A program made the translations under genes and the position numbers. The notes under the pieces were generated by a model. That model was given only the letters and a program-made list of their open reading frames with translations. It did not search any database and had not been told where the DNA came from. From assembly GCA_902760645.1 (NCBI GenBank), contig CACWHC010000019.1:1-33610 (forward strand): a stretch of 33,610 nucleotides of DNA, read 5' to 3'. The stretch comes from an uncultured bacterium (GTDB taxonomy: Bacteria; Cyanobacteriota; Vampirovibrionia; Gastranaerophilales; Gastranaerophilaceae). This document shows, piece after piece, positions 23,028-31,304 of the stretch. How positions within the stretch are numbered: position 1 is the stretch's first letter; every line of letters begins with the position of its first letter.

Positions 23028-24635
23028 ATGTTTGGATGTTTGGATAGAAAAGAAATGAAAAAGCATTATGCCTACACAATGGCAGAAATGCTTATCGTAA
23101 TGGTTATTATTGCTGTGGTTATGTTATCATTGCCTAAAGCTACAAAAAAATTATTCAGAGTTGATACGGTAAGGGCTAACCACTCAAGATATGAATGTTA
23201 CTGGGACCATGGTGTGCTTAAACAGCATACGGTTACGGAAACTTTAACTGGTCAGGCTACGGGTAATAGTATCGTGAATGCACGAGAATATAGCGGACGT
23301 GATGACGTTTGTGTTTTCACTCCTCCTGATAATACGCCGTATGTTATTATGCACGCAGTAGGCGGCGGTGGCGGCGGAGTTAATGTATGGTCAACGTTGG
23401 AACCTAAGAGCGACAGTACATCTCTTGCATACTTTAATAAGACAGAAAAGGACTTGTGGCCGGATTGGTTTAGTTCGAACGGTGTCCAGAATTTTGCTTT
23501 TACAACAACAAATGCAGCCGCAGAGAATAAAGGTAAAAAAGTCAAAGATGTTGATTACTACGAAGTAGATTCGGTTTATTCAAGTCAGCCTGTAAAATAC
23601 AGACCAAGCGGAACAGCAGGTACTTTAAAATCCATGTTTTTCCCAAATCTTCCTCCGGGATCAAAATTAATTATCAAACCCGGTAAAGGCGGAGATATGG
23701 GTGCTGCAGCAAGTTCTACCGTTTCATATGACGGGGGTAACGGTAACCGTACTATTGTCAGAATCGCACATCCGGGTGTAAATTTGGGAACTTGTATCGA
23801 TTATGCGAATACAGATAATACCACATGCAGCAACGGTTGTTGTGATTTGGTGATTGCTGACGGCGGTAAGGGTGGCAGTACGCTCTCTCATGACGGTACA
23901 AGAGTTGATTTGAAACAGACCGTTATGCTGACCGGTGGTATCCCCCGTGATTATGATATAAGTAACTATGGTATTGTAAAAGAAAAAGAATCCGGATTCA
24001 GTATGGTTTTGGCAAATGACAGTAATGTTGAAGACCTTGCCTCAGAAGTTCCTGTAAATGCCGGTAACGGCGGAAGGGGTGCAAACCAATTTGTTACCGA
24101 TACATCTGGGAGTATTATATACGAATTAAATGATTATGCAGGTATAATCGGTGGTGGTATGGTTTACGGTACAAAGTGGATATCGGTATCAAATCATGTA
24201 AGTGAAAATATTTACGCAAGCGGTAACTGTTCAGAAGGTGATTTTAACGGTACGGTTTGGGCAAAGCGTAGAGGATATTGTATTCCGGCGTTTGGTGTTT
24301 GCTTTATCGGTAATATTAAGGTAACTCCGAATGTAGCTCCGGGTATGACATGTGATGATAAAGCTCATTGTGCACGTTATACTTTGGGCGGCACGAATGA
24401 AAATCCTACCGTTACGGGTGCTGAGTGGGCAACTCAAAATTACAGAAATTGTAAATATGATACAAGTTTTGGCGGTATAAGCTGTGAAGAAAAAGTGACT
24501 TCAGGTCGTGCTCATAACTGTACGACACCATCTGCCGGTTCAGGCGGTAGTAAATGTGCGAATAAATCTACACCGACAGGTAATGTTTGCGAAGGCAGTA
24601 AAGGCGGAGATGGAGCGGTGGTAATATTATGGTAA
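23028..24635 (+). CDS. Glycine-rich prepilin-like protein 1
   Basis: The leader reads MKKHYA|YTMAEMLIVMVIIAVVMLSLP, with +5 Glu and Tyr at +1 in place of Phe. After the helix comes a shared block, SRYECYWDHGVLKQ, then CVFTPP and VIMHAVGGGGGG. Gly-rich segments then alternate with Cys pairs (CIDYANTDNTTCSNGCCD, CSEG), and the last residues are GGDGAVVILW. The ATG at 23028 has AGAGGT before it, but a start at 23055 (MKKHYAY) would give a more usual leader. Its stop overlaps the next start. The pattern fits the glycine-rich domain seen in phage and surface proteins, here joined to a prepilin start. Confidence 0.9.
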   Translation: MFGCLDRKEMKKHYAYTMAEMLIVMVIIAVVMLSLPKATKKLFRVDTVRANHSRYECYWDHGVLKQHTVTETLTGQATGNSIVNAREYSGRDDVCVFTPPDNTPYVIMHAVGGGGGGVNVWSTLEPKSDSTSLAYFNKTEKDLWPDWFSSNGVQNFAFTTTNAAAENKGKKVKDVDYYEVDSVYSSQPVKYRPSGTAGTLKSMFFPNLPPGSKLIIKPGKGGDMGAAASSTVSYDGGNGNRTIVRIAHPGVNLGTCIDYANTDNTTCSNGCCDLVIADGGKGGSTLSHDGTRVDLKQTVMLTGGIPRDYDISNYGIVKEKESGFSMVLANDSNVEDLASEVPVNAGNGGRGANQFVTDTSGSIIYELNDYAGIIGGGMVYGTKWISVSNHVSENIYASGNCSEGDFNGTVWAKRRGYCIPAFGVCFIGNIKVTPNVAPGMTCDDKAHCARYTLGGTNENPTVTGAEWATQNYRNCKYDTSFGGISCEEKVTSGRAHNCTTPSAGSGGSKCANKSTPTGNVCEGSKGGDGAVVILW

Positions 24636-25717
24636 AAATAAATTCTAAAAAAGGTTTTTCATTATTTGAAGCGGCATTGGTTATGCTTATTGCCGCCGTA
24701 TTCATTACTGTTATGGCAAGTGTATTTCCGCATAAACCAAAACCAAAATCACAGGCGGAAGCACATGGTCGTTTTGAATGTTATTATGACGGTAATACTT
24801 TGAAGCAGCGTACTATTACACAGGGAGCTGCTAGTGCCGTTACTAATGCCGCAGGTTCCGATTATTGTGAATTTATACCAAATCAGTTTGTAAGATATTT
24901 GATTGTAGATGCAGTGGGCGGCGGCTCCGGTGGTGCATCCAAGGGTGGTGCAGCAGGGGTATTTTCAAGTTCATTCTTTGCTGTTCCTATGTATAAGTAT
25001 CGTTTGTATCCGGGTAAAGGCGGCAGCAGATGTACTACTGAACCTTGCGGTGCTGCTACGGCAGGTAAAAATACCAAAGTATTTGGGTATAAAGATAACG
25101 GTGCAGGTACAACAGGTGAAGAATTAATGAGTGTTCCCGGCGGAACTTATGGTGATACTCTTGTTAATAAATCCGTCAGTGATATTGAAACTTGCCGTGT
25201 AACAAAATCATCAACTTTAGAATATTACGATTGCGGAACTTCTCCGAATTGTGAATTGGTAAATGATATGGTTGAAGTTAGTTACTGCAGACGTAGTGAT
25301 GTGTACAGAACTTTACCGTTCAGATTTCATGTTTCTCCGGGTGATTCTAATGATAAGAAATATGATACTATTGCGGATAATCCTTGTACGCAATCAGTGG
25401 GCAACGGTAAATTTATTTTTCATGATGTTTCTGTATGGCGTGATTGGAAGTCATCTTCCATATTCAATTATGGTATACCAAATCCTTGTCCGACACTTGA
25501 TAATGACCATTTAGATAATTTTGATTTGCCGTCATTATATATTCTTGAAATTGTTATGAAAATTCCGCCGGCTATTCCGGATGACGGTGAAGATTCTGAT
25601 TTATACAGATTTGTCAGAGCAATGAAATATACAGGTGATATACTTAATGTAAAACCCGGCAACGGCGGTGCAAAAGGTGCAAATGGCAAAGCCGGTGCGG
25701 TTGTCGTTATGTGGTAA
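24629..25717 (+). CDS. Glycine-rich prepilin-like protein 2
   Basis: The start overlaps the stop of the preceding gene by 7 bp, so the two are translationally coupled. The leader MVKINSKKG|FSLFEAALVMLIAAVF has the +5 Glu. The mature part starts GRFECYYDGNTLKQ, then has DYCEFIP and VDAVGGGSGG. It contains several Cys and ends GKAGAVVVMW. At 362 residues it is the shortest of the three paralogs. It shares the first block and the C-terminal motif with its neighbours but little of the middle. It is probably a minor prepilin-like surface component. Confidence 0.9.
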   Translation: MVKINSKKGFSLFEAALVMLIAAVFITVMASVFPHKPKPKSQAEAHGRFECYYDGNTLKQRTITQGAASAVTNAAGSDYCEFIPNQFVRYLIVDAVGGGSGGASKGGAAGVFSSSFFAVPMYKYRLYPGKGGSRCTTEPCGAATAGKNTKVFGYKDNGAGTTGEELMSVPGGTYGDTLVNKSVSDIETCRVTKSSTLEYYDCGTSPNCELVNDMVEVSYCRRSDVYRTLPFRFHVSPGDSNDKKYDTIADNPCTQSVGNGKFIFHDVSVWRDWKSSSIFNYGIPNPCPTLDNDHLDNFDLPSLYILEIVMKIPPAIPDDGEDSDLYRFVRAMKYTGDILNVKPGNGGAKGANGKAGAVVVMW

Positions 25718-25735
25718 TTTATGAAAGGATGATAT

Positions 25736-28342
25736 ATGTACGGTAAAAGAAAATTTAAAGCGTTTTCGATGGTAGAGCTGATGCTCTTACTTTTAATTTC
25801 TTCTTTAATTATTGCAGCGACAGTTCCTCTTGTTACTAAGCGACATATGAGGATTCCGGGTTCTGTTAGTCATGGTACGTACATTTGTTATTACAGAAAC
25901 GGCGTTTTGCATGAAACTCGCTGGAGTGGTAAAGCTACTCAAAGAAAAGTATTTGACAGAAACGCAATAGGTGGTGATTGCGTATTTGATCCGCCTAAGA
26001 AGGCTACATATTTCCAAATATCAGCTATCGGCGGCGGTGGCGGCGGCGGTGATGCCGGTTATACAGGCGGTAATCTTACCGAAAAATTAGACCAAAGAAC
26101 AAAAATACCTCCTCTCGGACTTACTGAGGCAAGAGCGGATGCATTAGGTCTTAGAGATAAAGACGCCGGTGCGGCTGATCCTTGGAAAGATGCTAAGGAT
26201 GCTGCAGGTACTTTGTGGGCTTTTGCTAAAGGCTTGCCGTCTGGTAATGGTGGCTCTGTAGGTTACATGGTAAATGATGGACCTTATGACAGTGACAGGT
26301 GTGCCAGATATGAAGAATATTGTAAAACAACAGCGACTGATGTTCACAGTGCAAAAAAATATCATTGCGTAAGAACTATTGAGACTGATGATGGCCAGAG
26401 TTCTAATATAATTCGTGATATATTTGCAAGATTAAAGTTTGTAAATAAAATAGCATCTTATGTTAAAGGTGTTATGACAGGTGCTGCAACAACTACGACA
26501 ACCGAGGGTTGCGGCTCTTGGTTTGAATATACGACTGTTCGCAAAGAAAAATATACGGTTGATGTTAACCCTCATGAAGTGAGATATTCTTGTTGTCCAT
26601 CCGGATACGAAGAAGTAGTTTTGGAACCGGCACATGATGAATGGGTTGATGTTGATTGTTCAACCCGTAAGTGGGTATCATTTGGCGGCGGCGGCGGAGA
26701 ATCGAGTGCTGCCCAAAGTTCAAGCGGTGCTGGTACATGGGTTGTAGAACCTTGTACCAGAAAGGAAAAGGTAAGAGTTCCTGCCGTAAAAGTTAATCGT
26801 TGCAAAGATGGCGATAATTATACTTGTACTAAAACGGTTTATGATAAAGAGGAAAGAATTCGTGAATTACCACCTGAAAGCCATCATACAACGATACCGT
26901 CTTGTCGTGGAGATGCTAATGTTGAATGTTATGAAGTAGGGTATTCCAATGCTGATGAAATATGCGTGGAAACTGCCCAAAGATGCGTAGAAAAGGAACA
27001 AAATCTGGACAGATTTATTCATACTATAGCTGCCGGTGCTTCAGGCGGGGCAGGTGGTACTTGTTCGACTAATGGTGTTTCTCATAAGTTGTTAAATTTA
27101 GGTTATACTCCGGATAAAATTGCTGCAGCCACAATTGAGGATGGTACTTCCTATGATATGGAGGCTAATGGTCGAACACTTCCTTATCCGACTCCTCAGA
27201 GTGGTACATATGGTTTTGCTTTTTGCGGTGACGGTACAATTTCAAATACTTCAACCGGTTGCGGCAGTTTAGAAGCAGCATCGTATTCTCAGGCTACTAT
27301 TACTGATGGCGGGACTTCTCATACTACAAGAGCATACAGTGCTTGGCGTGGCGGACAAGGTGCAAGTAGAAAATTAACACCTACTAAAATGCCTACACCT
27401 CCTTTGGAGGATATGTATTGGAATTTAGAGGGGGATACTCCACTTGCAGGTGCTAACGGAGGATGTGCAGGCTCTCCATATGAACCCGGCACTTTAGGCG
27501 ATTGCGGTTCTTCTGATATGGTTGGCTACTGCCTCAGACACAAAACGGCAAATGGTGAGATAGATGAACCTAACGGTCAGTATGATTATAAACGTATAGT
27601 TGATGAGAACTTCCTGACAAAGGGTAATCCGGGTTATGCAGGTCAATTCCATACGGTTATTGTTCGTTCATTAGACAGTGTTGACAGAACTATACATATC
27701 GGTCGCGGCGGCTCTCCTGCTACATTGAATCTTGGCGGCAGCGGTGCTGATGGTTCACCTACTTACATGGGTGCAGATCCAAACAATGCCATTATCAAAG
27801 CTGATGGTGGTAAGGGCGGTGAAGGTTATCAAATGTCTATCCTAAGACGTCCGTTACCAAGATTTATTTTGCCTAAATGGAAAGCAGAACAATTATGTTA
27901 CAAAAAGCTAAGAGGCGGTACGCTTACTGCTTCTGAAACTTCAGAATTGAACACTAATCTTGCGGCAGCAGGAATGGGCTCTTGTCCTTCAAAAGTTGAA
28001 GATTTAGTATATATAAAACCTGTAGGTGGTGAGGCAGGTGGTGTCTCCAGTACAACTACTTTTGGCGGTATGTTTAATTTCATGAAGTTATCATTCAATT
28101 CTGATGGTGTAATTAATGATTTAATTCAGCATGCCGGTAAAGGTGGTGCAGGCGGCGGTGTTACTCACTACTGTTGGGCAGGTCAGGACAGAATTTGGTT
28201 AAACGACATTTGGGACGATAGTAAATATTTACCGGGTCCTAGTGTAAACAGAGCATTTGTTCAAAGCAAGGGCTGCTACACGGATTACGAAAACCACGTT
28301 GCAGGTCCGGGTTCTGACGGTGCTTTAATCATCAGATGGTAA
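25736..28342 (+). CDS. Glycine-rich prepilin-like protein 3 (868 residues)
   Basis: This is the longest of the three. The leader MYGKRKFKA|FSMVELMLLLLISSLIIAA has the +5 Glu. The mature part starts GTYICYYRNGVLHE and has CVFDPP and AIGGGGGGGD. It is very rich in Gly and Cys; ECYEVGYS, CVETAQRCVEKE and GGAGGTC are examples, along with runs of SSAAQSSSG. It ends GPGSDGALIIRW. The many Cys with about even spacing suggest a disulfide-stabilised extracellular body. The ribosome site GAAAGGATG is good; the gene starts 18 bp after the previous stop. The block order is the same as in proteins 1 and 2. Confidence 0.92.
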   Translation: MYGKRKFKAFSMVELMLLLLISSLIIAATVPLVTKRHMRIPGSVSHGTYICYYRNGVLHETRWSGKATQRKVFDRNAIGGDCVFDPPKKATYFQISAIGGGGGGGDAGYTGGNLTEKLDQRTKIPPLGLTEARADALGLRDKDAGAADPWKDAKDAAGTLWAFAKGLPSGNGGSVGYMVNDGPYDSDRCARYEEYCKTTATDVHSAKKYHCVRTIETDDGQSSNIIRDIFARLKFVNKIASYVKGVMTGAATTTTTEGCGSWFEYTTVRKEKYTVDVNPHEVRYSCCPSGYEEVVLEPAHDEWVDVDCSTRKWVSFGGGGGESSAAQSSSGAGTWVVEPCTRKEKVRVPAVKVNRCKDGDNYTCTKTVYDKEERIRELPPESHHTTIPSCRGDANVECYEVGYSNADEICVETAQRCVEKEQNLDRFIHTIAAGASGGAGGTCSTNGVSHKLLNLGYTPDKIAAATIEDGTSYDMEANGRTLPYPTPQSGTYGFAFCGDGTISNTSTGCGSLEAASYSQATITDGGTSHTTRAYSAWRGGQGASRKLTPTKMPTPPLEDMYWNLEGDTPLAGANGGCAGSPYEPGTLGDCGSSDMVGYCLRHKTANGEIDEPNGQYDYKRIVDENFLTKGNPGYAGQFHTVIVRSLDSVDRTIHIGRGGSPATLNLGGSGADGSPTYMGADPNNAIIKADGGKGGEGYQMSILRRPLPRFILPKWKAEQLCYKKLRGGTLTASETSELNTNLAAAGMGSCPSKVEDLVYIKPVGGEAGGVSSTTTFGGMFNFMKLSFNSDGVINDLIQHAGKGGAGGGVTHYCWAGQDRIWLNDIWDDSKYLPGPSVNRAFVQSKGCYTDYENHVAGPGSDGALIIRW

Positions 28343-28357
28343 TTTAAAATACATAAT

Positions 28358-28389
28358 AAAAAACTCCTGCCATACGGCAGGAGTTTTTT
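28358..28389 (+). terminator. Terminator of the glycine-rich prepilin operon
   Basis: A 14-bp perfect stem (28358-28371 with 28376-28389, AAAAAACTCCTGCC) has the loop ATAC and a T run. It lies just before the inverted repeat at 28402. Confidence 0.93.
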
Positions 28390-28401
28390 GTTCACCTATT
28401 A

Positions 28402-28887
28402 TACATAATATATGTTACAAACGCTATTTATCCAATTTTGTCATCCCGAACTTGTTTCGGGATCTGACCCATGATAAAATCTGATTATGGTCTACACAAA
28501 ACAATACTATGTATATATAATTACAAACTATCACCAAACAACATTTTATATTGGAATAACTAATAATTTAGAACAAAGAATATGGCAACATAAAAATAAA
28601 ACCTCTGATGGTTTTTCTTCTAAGTATAATTTAAACCGCTTAGTATATTATGAATGTTTTGATGATGTTAATTACGCAATAGCAAGGGAAAAACAGTTGA
28701 AAAACTGGCATAAACAATGGAAATTAAACCTCATAAGAGATATGAATCCGGATTTTAAGGATTTAAGTACTGATATTGGTTTAGAACCTGAAACAAAAGA
28801 AATCACATAACTCCACTGTGGTCAGATCCCGAAACAAGTTCGGGATGACAAAATTGGATAAATAGCGTTTGTAACATATATTATGTA
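28402..28887. mobile_element. GIY-YIG element with perfect 68-bp inverted repeats
   Basis: Positions 28402-28469 and 28820-28887 are perfect inverted repeats of 68 bp, compared base by base. They frame a 324-bp GIY-YIG gene, 486 bp in all. Each arm contains a smaller palindrome, ATCCCGAACTTGTTTCGGGAT-like, the REP-like core. No clear target duplication flanks the element. The perfect identity argues for a recent insertion or active repair. It is inserted between the operon terminator and the tRNA-Ser locus. Confidence 0.9.
28487..28810 (+). CDS. Small GIY-YIG nuclease-like protein
   Basis: The 107-residue protein is a single GIY-YIG domain: YYVYIITN (the GIY strand, Tyr8-Tyr10), FYIGITNN (the YIG strand, 21-23), then Arg31, His35 and the catalytic Glu68 in AREKQLKNW. 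It belongs to the short UPF0213/YhbQ-like family. Related short proteins occur next to CATCCCGAAC-like palindromes in many bacteria (my memory of the family, not checked here). It has no visible ribosome site and lies entirely between the inverted repeats. Its likely role is to cleave DNA at or near the repeats, which is inference. A DNA-repair role is an alternative. Confidence 0.85.
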   Translation: MVYTKQYYVYIITNYHQTTFYIGITNNLEQRIWQHKNKTSDGFSSKYNLNRLVYYECFDDVNYAIAREKQLKNWHKQWKLNLIRDMNPDFKDLSTDIGLEPETKEIT

Positions 28888-28903
28888 ACATTAATAATAT
28901 TGT

Positions 28904-28925
28904 AAAAAACGGAGAAGAAGGGATT
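28904..28925 (-). repeat. Copy of the tRNA-Ser 3' end (22 bp)
   Basis: These 22 bp, of which the first 6 are A, are identical to 29087-29108: the acceptor 3' strand and T-arm 3' half of the tRNA-Ser plus flanking A. The copy ends at GGGATT, where the tRNA continues with CGAAC, and switches to GTCTTGAC. The break point is the same as at tRNA-Arg. The period is 183 bp. Confidence 0.92.
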
Positions 28926-29086
28926 GTCTTGACTTGTTCGCATTAAACGTGTCTGCAGTTTTTCTTTTTCGGAAATTATATTTCCTGCAAAGAAAAAGCT
29001 TCCGCACTCTGCTCACAAGTCGCTCGAACCTGACAAGGCTTCCGCCTTGTGGTTCTCATCCCATTTGTGCAGCCGATTTAAACATG
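28926..29086. repeat. tRNA-tail-associated structured element, copy D
   Basis: This spacer lies between the tRNA-Ser tail copies. It has the same opening 31 bases as copy B (30 identical) and the same GCACTCxGCTCACxxGTCGC block at 29004. Stem GACTTGT (28931-28937) with ACAAGTC (29015-29021) differs from copy B by a compensatory C-G to T-A change. The hairpin ACAAGGC/GCCTTGT and the inner pair GGAAAT/ATTTCC replace different sequences at the same places in copy B. It ends GTGGTTCTCATCC. Position, stems and ends are conserved, so the folded form is likely what is selected. Confidence 0.78.
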
Positions 29087-29092
29087 AAAAAA

Positions 29093-29179
29093 CGGAGAAG
29101 AAGGGATTCGAACCCTTGGTGGAGTTTCCCCCACAACGACTTTCGAGGTCGTCACCTTAAACCGCTCGGACACTTCTCC
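29093..29179 (-). tRNA. tRNA-Ser (anticodon CGA)
   Basis: The minus-strand gene of 87 nt has the acceptor GGAGAAG with CTTCTCC and discriminator G. Its D-arm and anticodon stem ACGAC/GTCGT surround the loop CTCGAAA (anticodon CGA, reading UCG). The long variable arm typical of Ser is present (GTGGGGGAAACTCCAC-like), and the T-arm is intact. CCA is not encoded. A run of six T follows on the minus strand, a weak terminator. Its 3' end is duplicated at 28904-28925. Confidence 0.96.
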
Positions 29180-29320
29180 TTTTTCTTTATTTTATCACAA
29201 ATTATTTTATACTGCTATCTGAAATTATTTATTCTTTCCCCCACTTGCATTATATTGTGGTTTGTTGTATTATATCTCTGCAGACACTTGTAACAAGCTA
29301 TAAAGGTGGTGAAAATATAA

Positions 29321-29494
29321 ATGGCAGAAGTTAAAGTTGGCGAAAACGAAAGTATCGAAGTCGCTTTAAGACGTTTCAAAAAGAAAATCCAAAAAGCAGG
29401 CATTCTTTCTGAAGTTAAAAAACGTGAAAGATACGAAAAGCCTAGCGTTAAAAGAAAACGTAAATCTGAAGCTGCTCGTAAGAGAAAAGTGTAA
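29321..29494 (+). CDS. rpsU: 30S ribosomal protein bS21
   Basis: This is a 57-residue ribosomal protein of the small subunit that helps mRNA binding at initiation. It begins [19 protein letters not shown], then [22 protein letters not shown], and ends in the basic tail [14 protein letters not shown], all typical of bS21. It was found by eye, being below the usual size limits. An AAAGGTGGTG site lies about 10 bases before the ATG, and a terminator follows at 29516-29549. It is a single-gene unit between tRNA-Ser and the membrane protein. Confidence 0.95.
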   Translation: MAEVKVGENESIEVALRRFKKKIQKAGILSEVKKRERYEKPSVKRKRKSEAARKRKV

Positions 29495-29515
29495 GGTTTT
29501 ACTTATAAATTCATT

Positions 29516-29549
29516 AAAGGCGAAACTCTCTACAGGTTTCGCCTTTTTT
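29516..29549 (+). terminator. Intrinsic terminator of rpsU
   Basis: An 11-bp perfect stem (29516-29526 with 29536-29546, AAAGGCGAAAC/GTTTCGCCTTT) has a 9-nt loop and is followed by a T run. Confidence 0.9.
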
Positions 29550-29579
29550 GTGCTATCATGCCCGTGAGGAAAACAAGAC

Positions 29580-31304
29580 GTGAAAGAGTTTATATCAAAA
29601 TTCAAACCTGATTTATATTGTATTTTGGGACTGTTTACAATTTTTGTAATATGCTCGATTGTTTCTTGGGGAACTTTCGGTGCATTGTATTATGATTGCG
29701 GACGTGAGATTTTATTACCGCAGTGGATATTGGACGGAAAACTCCTCTATAAAGATATTTTCGCTATGTATATGCCTCTGCCGTATTATTTTAATGCGGT
29801 GTTTGTTAAACTTTTCGGAAACAGTATTACTCTGTTCCAAATTTTGGGATTCATTAATACTTTTATAATTATTACTGCCCTGTACGCTGTGATGAGATGC
29901 TTTATAAACAGATATTTTTCGTCAGCTATGTCGCTGTTTATAATGTTATTTTATATCTTTCGCTCAACCTCATGTATAAATTATATTTTGCCGTATGCAT
30001 ATCCGATGGTGTATGCACTATCTGCCGTATTGTTATCTCTGCTGTTCGGATTGGTATTTATTAAAACCGAAAGAACTGTATTTATAAATTTGGCATTTTT
30101 GTCGCTCGGAATATCTGTCGCAAATAAGCCTGAATTTTTGTTTTGTATTATTCCATTAGTATTTGTAACCGTGCTTAGCCGTAAAAACAATTTTAAACTG
30201 TGGTTATTAAATATTGCAGCTTTCATTTTCCCGTCTGTTTTAAGTGTCGGAATGTTGATGTTACAAGGTTTCGGTATTGATGATTTTAAAAACTATTATA
30301 TATTTCTTCAGAAGTTTTTCAATACTGAAGAACAACAATATTATACTGCTCATTTTGTGAAATTCCCTGTCACGAAAACCTGTATTTTGGCTGTCGTAAA
30401 ATCTTTCTTTACATGTGCCGCAACCCTTGTTCTGTCTGTTATGACTTTTAAATTTATTACAATGAAAAAATTAAGAGTACTCGGAATATTTTTACTTCCC
30501 TGCCTGATTTTGTTACTTTTGTACCTCAACAGAATACTGACTGTCGGAATTTATGAACCCCTGAATTGGCTTGGTGTTACAACAATTGTAATCGCAGTCT
30601 TTGCTCTTATAAATAAAAACATTGAATTGTCATTTTTAAGTCTGTTTGCGTTGCTCTCATGCGTAAGAATAAATTTTGTGCCGTTACAACAGGGCAGTTA
30701 CGGTTTATATTTAATATTATTACCCTTAATTACAAATTGGGTGTTTATTACTCAAAAATTTAACTGTTTTATCTGCGAAAAGTTAAAAATTAAACATCAG
30801 CTGGTCTTATCACTTTTATTGATTTCGTTTATGGTGTTTGCTTTTAATATTACGCTGAAAAATGCCCATTATGTTTCTGTGGATACAGATAATAAAGGGG
30901 TATTAAAAGCTCCGAGAGAGCTTGCTATTCCGTTTAATAATACTATCGGGTGGATACGCACTAATACAAAAGAAACGGACAGAGTTGTAGTTTTGCCGGA
31001 AGGTCCCATGATTAACTTTATTACCCAAAGACAGACTTTACCGAAGTATTATCACCTTATCCCTAATCATATTTCTGCACTGGGAGAAGATAGTGTTGTA
31101 AAAGGTCTGTCGGAAGATATGCCGGAATATTTTGTCGTAAATAACACGGAATACAGCACTTACAATAAACCTCATATATGTGAAGATTTCGGATTTGATA
31201 TATGTAAATTTATAGAAAAAAATTACAGCCTGCAAATAGTATATACAGCTTACAGTCCGAAAGGTAAACCGCATACTTCAAAAATTTATAAACTCGGCAG
31301 GTAA
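29580..31304 (+). CDS. GT-C-type membrane glycosyltransferase-like protein
   Basis: The 574 residues include about eleven transmembrane helices, with the loop signature of lipid-sugar-dependent GT-C enzymes: TFGALYYDCGREIL (Asp39, Arg42, Glu43), LDGKLLYKDIFAMYMPLPYYFNA. A soluble tail of about 110 residues follows the last helix (GWIRTNTKETDRVVVLPEG). This matches the membrane glycosyltransferases with a D-x-G-R-E and Y-K-D-I pattern. The substrate cannot be told. GTG is the start, with GAGGA at 29566-29570. Its stop lies next to the convergent CoA-activase-like gene. Confidence 0.88.
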   Translation: MKEFISKFKPDLYCILGLFTIFVICSIVSWGTFGALYYDCGREILLPQWILDGKLLYKDIFAMYMPLPYYFNAVFVKLFGNSITLFQILGFINTFIIITALYAVMRCFINRYFSSAMSLFIMLFYIFRSTSCINYILPYAYPMVYALSAVLLSLLFGLVFIKTERTVFINLAFLSLGISVANKPEFLFCIIPLVFVTVLSRKNNFKLWLLNIAAFIFPSVLSVGMLMLQGFGIDDFKNYYIFLQKFFNTEEQQYYTAHFVKFPVTKTCILAVVKSFFTCAATLVLSVMTFKFITMKKLRVLGIFLLPCLILLLLYLNRILTVGIYEPLNWLGVTTIVIAVFALINKNIELSFLSLFALLSCVRINFVPLQQGSYGLYLILLPLITNWVFITQKFNCFICEKLKIKHQLVLSLLLISFMVFAFNITLKNAHYVSVDTDNKGVLKAPRELAIPFNNTIGWIRTNTKETDRVVVLPEGPMINFITQRQTLPKYYHLIPNHISALGEDSVVKGLSEDMPEYFVVNNTEYSTYNKPHICEDFGFDICKFIEKNYSLQIVYTAYSPKGKPHTSKIYKLGR

